Of a DNA stretch of 18,480 bases, positions 15,614 to 18,480 are shown one piece after another. The first letter of the stretch is position 1; the number at the start of each line of letters is the position of its first letter. Location of the stretch: NCBI GenBank assembly GCA_900550355.1, contig URRT01000017.1, positions 1-18,480 on the forward strand, written 5' to 3'. The notes beneath the pieces were generated by a model, which saw only the letters and a list, made by a program, of their open reading frames with translations, made no database searches and was not told the DNA's origin. This DNA comes from an uncultured Collinsella sp. (lineage in GTDB: Bacteria; Actinomycetota; Coriobacteriia; Coriobacteriales; Coriobacteriaceae). A program made the position numbers and the translations under genes.

Positions 15614-15648
15614 GGTCAAGCGATCATCAGACTGTTACAGCTATCGCG

Positions 15649-16191
15649 TTAGAAGCGCAGCGACAGGCAAGAAAGGCCGCCGTCGACCTTGCGATACTCG
15701 GAGGTGTCAACAACGAGTGTCTTGTAGCCCAGATCCTGCACGGCCTTGAGCACAGTCGGATAGCCCTCGGCAACAATGACCGTACCGTTGACCCAGATGC
15801 AGTTGGCGCCGTACGCCTCGTCCTCGGGCACGACGATCTTGTTGTACTGGGCAAAGTCGGGCTTATCGATGAACTCACCAGAGACGAGCATGTTGTTGTC
15901 TTCGATGTAGTTGACGCCCGTCTTGAGGTGCAGGACCTCCTCCAGCGGAACCTCAGAACCCTCGAGGCCCCAGCCCTCGAGAATCTCACAGAACTGGCGG
16001 ATGCCCTCTTCGTTGGTACGAGCGGAGCGACCGACGTAGAAATGGTCACCGACCATCATGACATCGCCGCCGTCGAGCGTGCCCGGAGAAACGATGTGCT
16101 TGACGTGCTCGTCGTCAAAGAAGCGACGGACGGCCGGCTCGATCTCGTCCTTCTCGCCGTTGCGGCTAACGGCGCCGGGGGTGGTGATGAC
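15649..16191 (-). pseudogene. dimethylargininase-like (DDAH/arginine deiminase superfamily), N-terminus missing
   Basis: About 175 residues of a guanidino-group hydrolase that would convert methylated arginine (or arginine) to citrulline. The catalytic half is intact: LDGGD (Asp784 of the chimeric frame), SARTN, LHLKTG with His832 and GGLSCLSLRF with Cys919 close to the C-terminus. The His-to-Cys spacing of 87 is the same as I recall for Pseudomonas aeruginosa DDAH (His162, Cys249). Roughly 80 N-terminal residues with substrate-binding and lid elements are replaced by aminotransferase sequence at 16171-16191. Its codon style fits the antiporter downstream, so this part likely belongs to the host genome and the true gene start is missing. 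Confidence 0.75.
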
Positions 16192-18480
16192 GTTCGCCTC
16201 TTCCAGAAGGCGGTTGAAGAAGCCCCAGGAGTCGGTGCCATTGGGAGTGCGGCACCACACGTATGGGCTGTTGTCGGCGCCGTACACCTCAAGGCCGGCA
16301 GCGGCCAGGCCCTCCTTGATCGTGCGGGCGTTGGTGCGGTAGAAGTCGATGGTCTCGTCCACCTGGGCCGCGCCTTCGGGGGTGTAGATGGCCGCCGCGC
16401 CGCGCTGGATGACATAGGAGGCGCCGTTGAACTTCGTTGTTTGACGGCGGTTCCACATCGCGTTTAGGCTCTGTCCCTCGCGCACCAAATCGCGCTGCAC
16501 CACGGTGTATCCGCAGCGGGCCCCGGTAAAGCCGGCGGTCTTCGAGAAGCTGCGGAACTCGATGGCGCACGTCTTCGCACCGGGGATCTCGTAGATGGAG
16601 TGGGGAATGGCGGCATCGGCGATGAAGCGCTCGTAGGCGGCATCGAAGAGGATGACGGCGTCGGTGGCGTTGGCGAAGTCGACCCATCTTTGCAGGGCCT
16701 CGCGGGAAAGCACCGTGCCCGTGGGATTGTTCGGCGAGCAGAGGTAGATGAGGTCGACGGGCACGTCGGGCAGGGCCGGCGTGAAGTCGTTCTCGGCGGT
16801 GGTGGGCATGTAGACGATGTTCGTCCAGCGCTCGGTATCCGCATCGTAGTCGCCGGCGCGGCCGGCCATGGCGTTGGTGTCCACGTAGACAGGATAGACC
16901 GGATCGCACACGGCCACGATGTTGTGGATGCAGATCATGTTGCCGGCAGCGCCACCCACGCCCTGGGCAGCCACGATGATGTACTTGCCGAGAGCGGGAT
17001 AGTTCAGCAGACCGCCCATATCCCACTGGAAGTTACCGAACAGCATGTCGGACACGGTAGCGGAACCGGTGATGAAGGCACCCAGACCACCCACCACAGC
17101 GGCCAGCATGGGCCAGATGCCGCCGGCCACGTCAGAGGCGAACATGGCCATGGCCATGGGCATGGAAGGCAGGGCAGCGCCGTCGGGACCGGCGGTGTTG
17201 ACGCCGGAACCCTTGAGGATGGACACCAGGGCCACAGCAGCCACCAGGGCGATGGTGGGAGCGGACATCTTTTCCAGAGCGGTGCCCCAGGCCTGACGGA
17301 CCTTTTCACCGCTCATCTTGTGCAGGCCGATGGTGATGATGGACACCAGGATGAAGGGGATGGTGCCGGGCAGGTTGAGCAGGGCGATCTTGGAGGTCAC
17401 GCCCTGGTAGCCCAGGATGTTGGTCAGACCCACGCTGAAGATGGGGTCGGTGACGATGGGCTTCAGGTGGAAGGCGGGCACGCGGGTCAGCACCAGCAGC
17501 AGGCCGCACAGCACATAGGGCAGCCAGGCCATGGTCTGGCTCATGTGTTCCTTGTATTCGGTGGCGGAGCTGGCTTCCACGGAACCGGTCCATTCGGGAT
17601 CCCATTCATCGTTGCGGGCAAAGTCCCACACGCCGTCGGTAGGCACGCAGAAGCCCTTCTTGGTCAGCCACACCAGGGCGCCGAGACCCAGCAGGCCACC
17701 CACCATGGAAGGCAGTTCGGGGCCGACGGTCCAGGCCAGGATCAGATAGGGCACCAGGAAGCAGACAGAGGCCATGATGCAGTATTTCCACGCGCGGAAA
17801 CCTTCCATCCAGGACTTGTTCTTGCCGAAGAAGCGGGTCATGAAGCCCAGCATGAAGATGGGCAGGATGATGCCCATGGGCAGGTGCATGAGGGTGACGT
17901 ATTCACCGATGGTCTTGTAGGCCATGGCGGGGTCAGAGAAGTTCATGGCCTGCATGGCAAAGGTCTCGATGGATTTGAAGCCCTGCAGCACGGGGGTGCC
18001 CACGGCGCCAAAGGTCACGGGCACACTGTTGAAGGCCAGACAGATAACGGCAGGGGCCAGGGCCGGGAAGCCCAGGCCCAGCAGCAGGGGAGCAGCCAGA
18101 GCGGCAGGCGTACCGAAACCGGCGGCACCTTCGATGAAGGCGGCGAACATGAAGCCGATGATGATGGTCTGCAGACGTTTGTCGGGGCTGATCTTCTTCA
18201 TGCCGGCCTGGATGGTTTCCATGGCGCCGCTGTACTGCATGGTGTAGTAGATCAGCAGCGCGCCGAACACGATGATCAGCACGCCCACAGCCGTGATGGT
18301 GCCTTCGATGGACAGAGCCACAAGACGCAGGGGTTCCTGACCCCAGAAGGCAAAGGCCAGCACCACACCGGCAAGCCAGGCGATGGGCATGGCGCGGGTG
18401 GAGGGCCAGCGCATGCCGGCCATGAGGATCAGGGCAATCAGGATCGGGATGAAGGCAAGAAATGCCAGAAGACCGATGGA
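15649..18480 (-). CDS. chimeric open reading frame: lactate permease + DapL fragment + dimethylargininase-like
   Basis: One uninterrupted frame runs from the window's right edge to a TAA at 15649. The first ATG usually chosen (18423) is internal, because the frame continues to 18480 with lactate-permease-like sequence (LLAFLAFIPILIALILM). Counting from 18423, residues 1-506 are a lactate permease, 507-750 the middle of LL-diaminopimelate aminotransferase and about 751-924 the C-terminal part of a dimethylargininase-like enzyme. Each junction falls at a short stretch plausible in both parent genes. All three proteins are cut at a junction: the permease lacks its end, the aminotransferase both ends and the hydrolase its start. 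No known enzyme has this order. I regard it as an artefact or relic and annotate the parts separately. Confidence 0.6.
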   Translation of the reverse strand, partial: SIGLLAFLAFIPILIALILMAGMRWPSTRAMPIAWLAGVVLAFAFWGQEPLRLVALSIEGTITAVGVLIIVFGALLIYYTMQYSGAMETIQAGMKKISPDKRLQTIIIGFMFAAFIEGAAGFGTPAALAAPLLLGLGFPALAPAVICLAFNSVPVTFGAVGTPVLQGFKSIETFAMQAMNFSDPAMAYKTIGEYVTLMHLPMGIILPIFMLGFMTRFFGKNKSWMEGFRAWKYCIMASVCFLVPYLILAWTVGPELPSMVGGLLGLGALVWLTKKGFCVPTDGVWDFARNDEWDPEWTGSVEASSATEYKEHMSQTMAWLPYVLCGLLLVLTRVPAFHLKPIVTDPIFSVGLTNILGYQGVTSKIALLNLPGTIPFILVSIITIGLHKMSGEKVRQAWGTALEKMSAPTIALVAAVALVSILKGSGVNTAGPDGAALPSMPMAMAMFASDVAGGIWPMLAAVVGGLGAFITGSATVSDMLFGNFQWDMGGLLNYPALGKYIIVAAQGVGGAAGNMICIHNIVAVCDPVYPVYVDTNAMAGRAGDYDADTERWTNIVYMPTTAENDFTPALPDVPVDLIYLCSPNNPTGTVLSREALQRWVDFANATDAVILFDAAYERFIADAAIPHSIYEIPGAKTCAIEFRSFSKTAGFTGARCGYTVVQRDLVREGQSLNAMWNRRQTTKFNGASYVIQRGAAAIYTPEGAAQVDETIDFYRTNARTIKEGLAAAGLEVYGADNSPYVWCRTPNGTDSWGFFNRLLEEANVITTPGAVSRNGEKDEIEPAVRRFFDDEHVKHIVSPGTLDGGDVMMVGDHFYVGRSARTNEEGIRQFCEILEGWGLEGSEVPLEEVLHLKTGVNYIEDNNMLVSGEFIDKPDFAQYNKIVVPEDEAYGANCIWVNGTVIVAEGYPTVLKAVQDLGYKTLVVDTSEYRKVDGGLSCLSLRF
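16171..16920 (-). pseudogene. dapL: internal fragment of LL-diaminopimelate aminotransferase
   Basis: About 245 residues from the middle of the PLP-dependent aminotransferase that makes LL-diaminopimelate for lysine and peptidoglycan. Visible are DPVYPVYVDTNAMAGRAG, the substrate/cofactor segment CSPNNPTGT, FDAAYERFI and the PLP lysine in SFSKTAGFTG (Lys628 of the chimeric frame). The family is about 400 residues, so roughly the first 110 and last 45 are absent. Without them it cannot form the normal dimeric active site. Base usage differs from the DDAH-like part. Boundaries overlap the two junctions. Confidence 0.8.
16903..18480 (-). CDS. lldP: L-lactate permease, partial at both ends
   Basis: About 525 residues, strongly hydrophobic, of the lactate permease family (proton-coupled L-lactate/glycolate uptake). 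Typical blocks are FMFAAFIEGAAGFGTPAALA, FNSVPVTFGAVGTPV, SVGLTNILGYQGV and the C-terminal GGAAGNMICIHNIVAVC. The start lies beyond the window. The family's last helix (after AVC, usually ATVG followed by an acidic stretch) is missing because the frame switches to aminotransferase at 16903-16920. The style, with many GGCATGG/CAGG-type codons and repeated GGC, GTG and CTG, differs from the Collinsella-like genes to the left and recalls Desulfovibrio/Bilophila-type genomes, which is an impression only. Confidence 0.85.

Noticed and set aside
1..18480. tRNA, rRNA, integrase or transposase genes
   Set aside because: None was recognised on either strand by eye. The only mobility evidence is the flanking direct repeats and palindromic repeats.
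15649..18480. A genuine multifunctional permease-aminotransferase-hydrolase
   Set aside because: Each part lacks essential segments of its family exactly at the joins, and the three parts differ in base style, which fits a stitched artefact better than an evolved fusion.

Overview
The window looks like chromosomal DNA of a high-GC, host-associated actinobacterium. Gene content, codon style and the fused FeoA-FeoB suggest a Collinsella-like member of the Coriobacteriia. This is inference from memory of such genomes, since no search could be run. The flanking housekeeping genes are clearly GC-rich, while the toxin-like genes near 8.5-9.6 kb are visibly lower in GC (sampled lines near 50 percent against about 68 percent in the transporter).

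Layout. 1-2316 holds the end of an unrecognised plus-strand gene, then a minus-strand pair: a GH13 alpha-amylase-family enzyme followed by a DNA-deoxyinosine glycosylase. 2321-9765 is an accessory cassette read on the plus strand. It contains a dynamin-like GTPase split by one in-frame TAA, a 1143-residue HerA/VirB4-like ATPase with a long Ser/Thr-rich insert, a small HNH-type nuclease toxin, and a probable DUF6985-type immunity protein. Gene spacing is very tight (9 nt, TAATG overlap, 8-nt overlap), and the cassette ends in a terminator and a long palindrome. It is flanked by about 50-bp imperfect direct repeats; the right one is the 3' end of an MFS transporter gene and the left one is a stranded copy of that 3' end.

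9760-13437 holds the MFS exporter and feoAB, both on the minus strand. 13438-14075 has no gene but carries a possible DtxR/IdeR-type operator, a tandem array of about 62-bp palindromic units, a pair of 27-bp palindrome-bearing repeats and a terminator. 14076-15539 is an APC-family amino-acid antiporter. The remaining minus-strand sequence is one continuous reading frame stitched from three unrelated genes: lactate permease, then the middle of LL-diaminopimelate aminotransferase, then the catalytic part of a dimethylargininase-like enzyme. It is most likely an assembly chimera rather than a gene.

The most interesting content is the GTPase-ATPase-nuclease-immunity cassette, which I do not recognise as a named system. 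The antiporter and the dimethylargininase-like remnant suggest a methylarginine/citrulline uptake and breakdown locus. The chimeric edge should be resolved before biology is read into anything right of about 16171.
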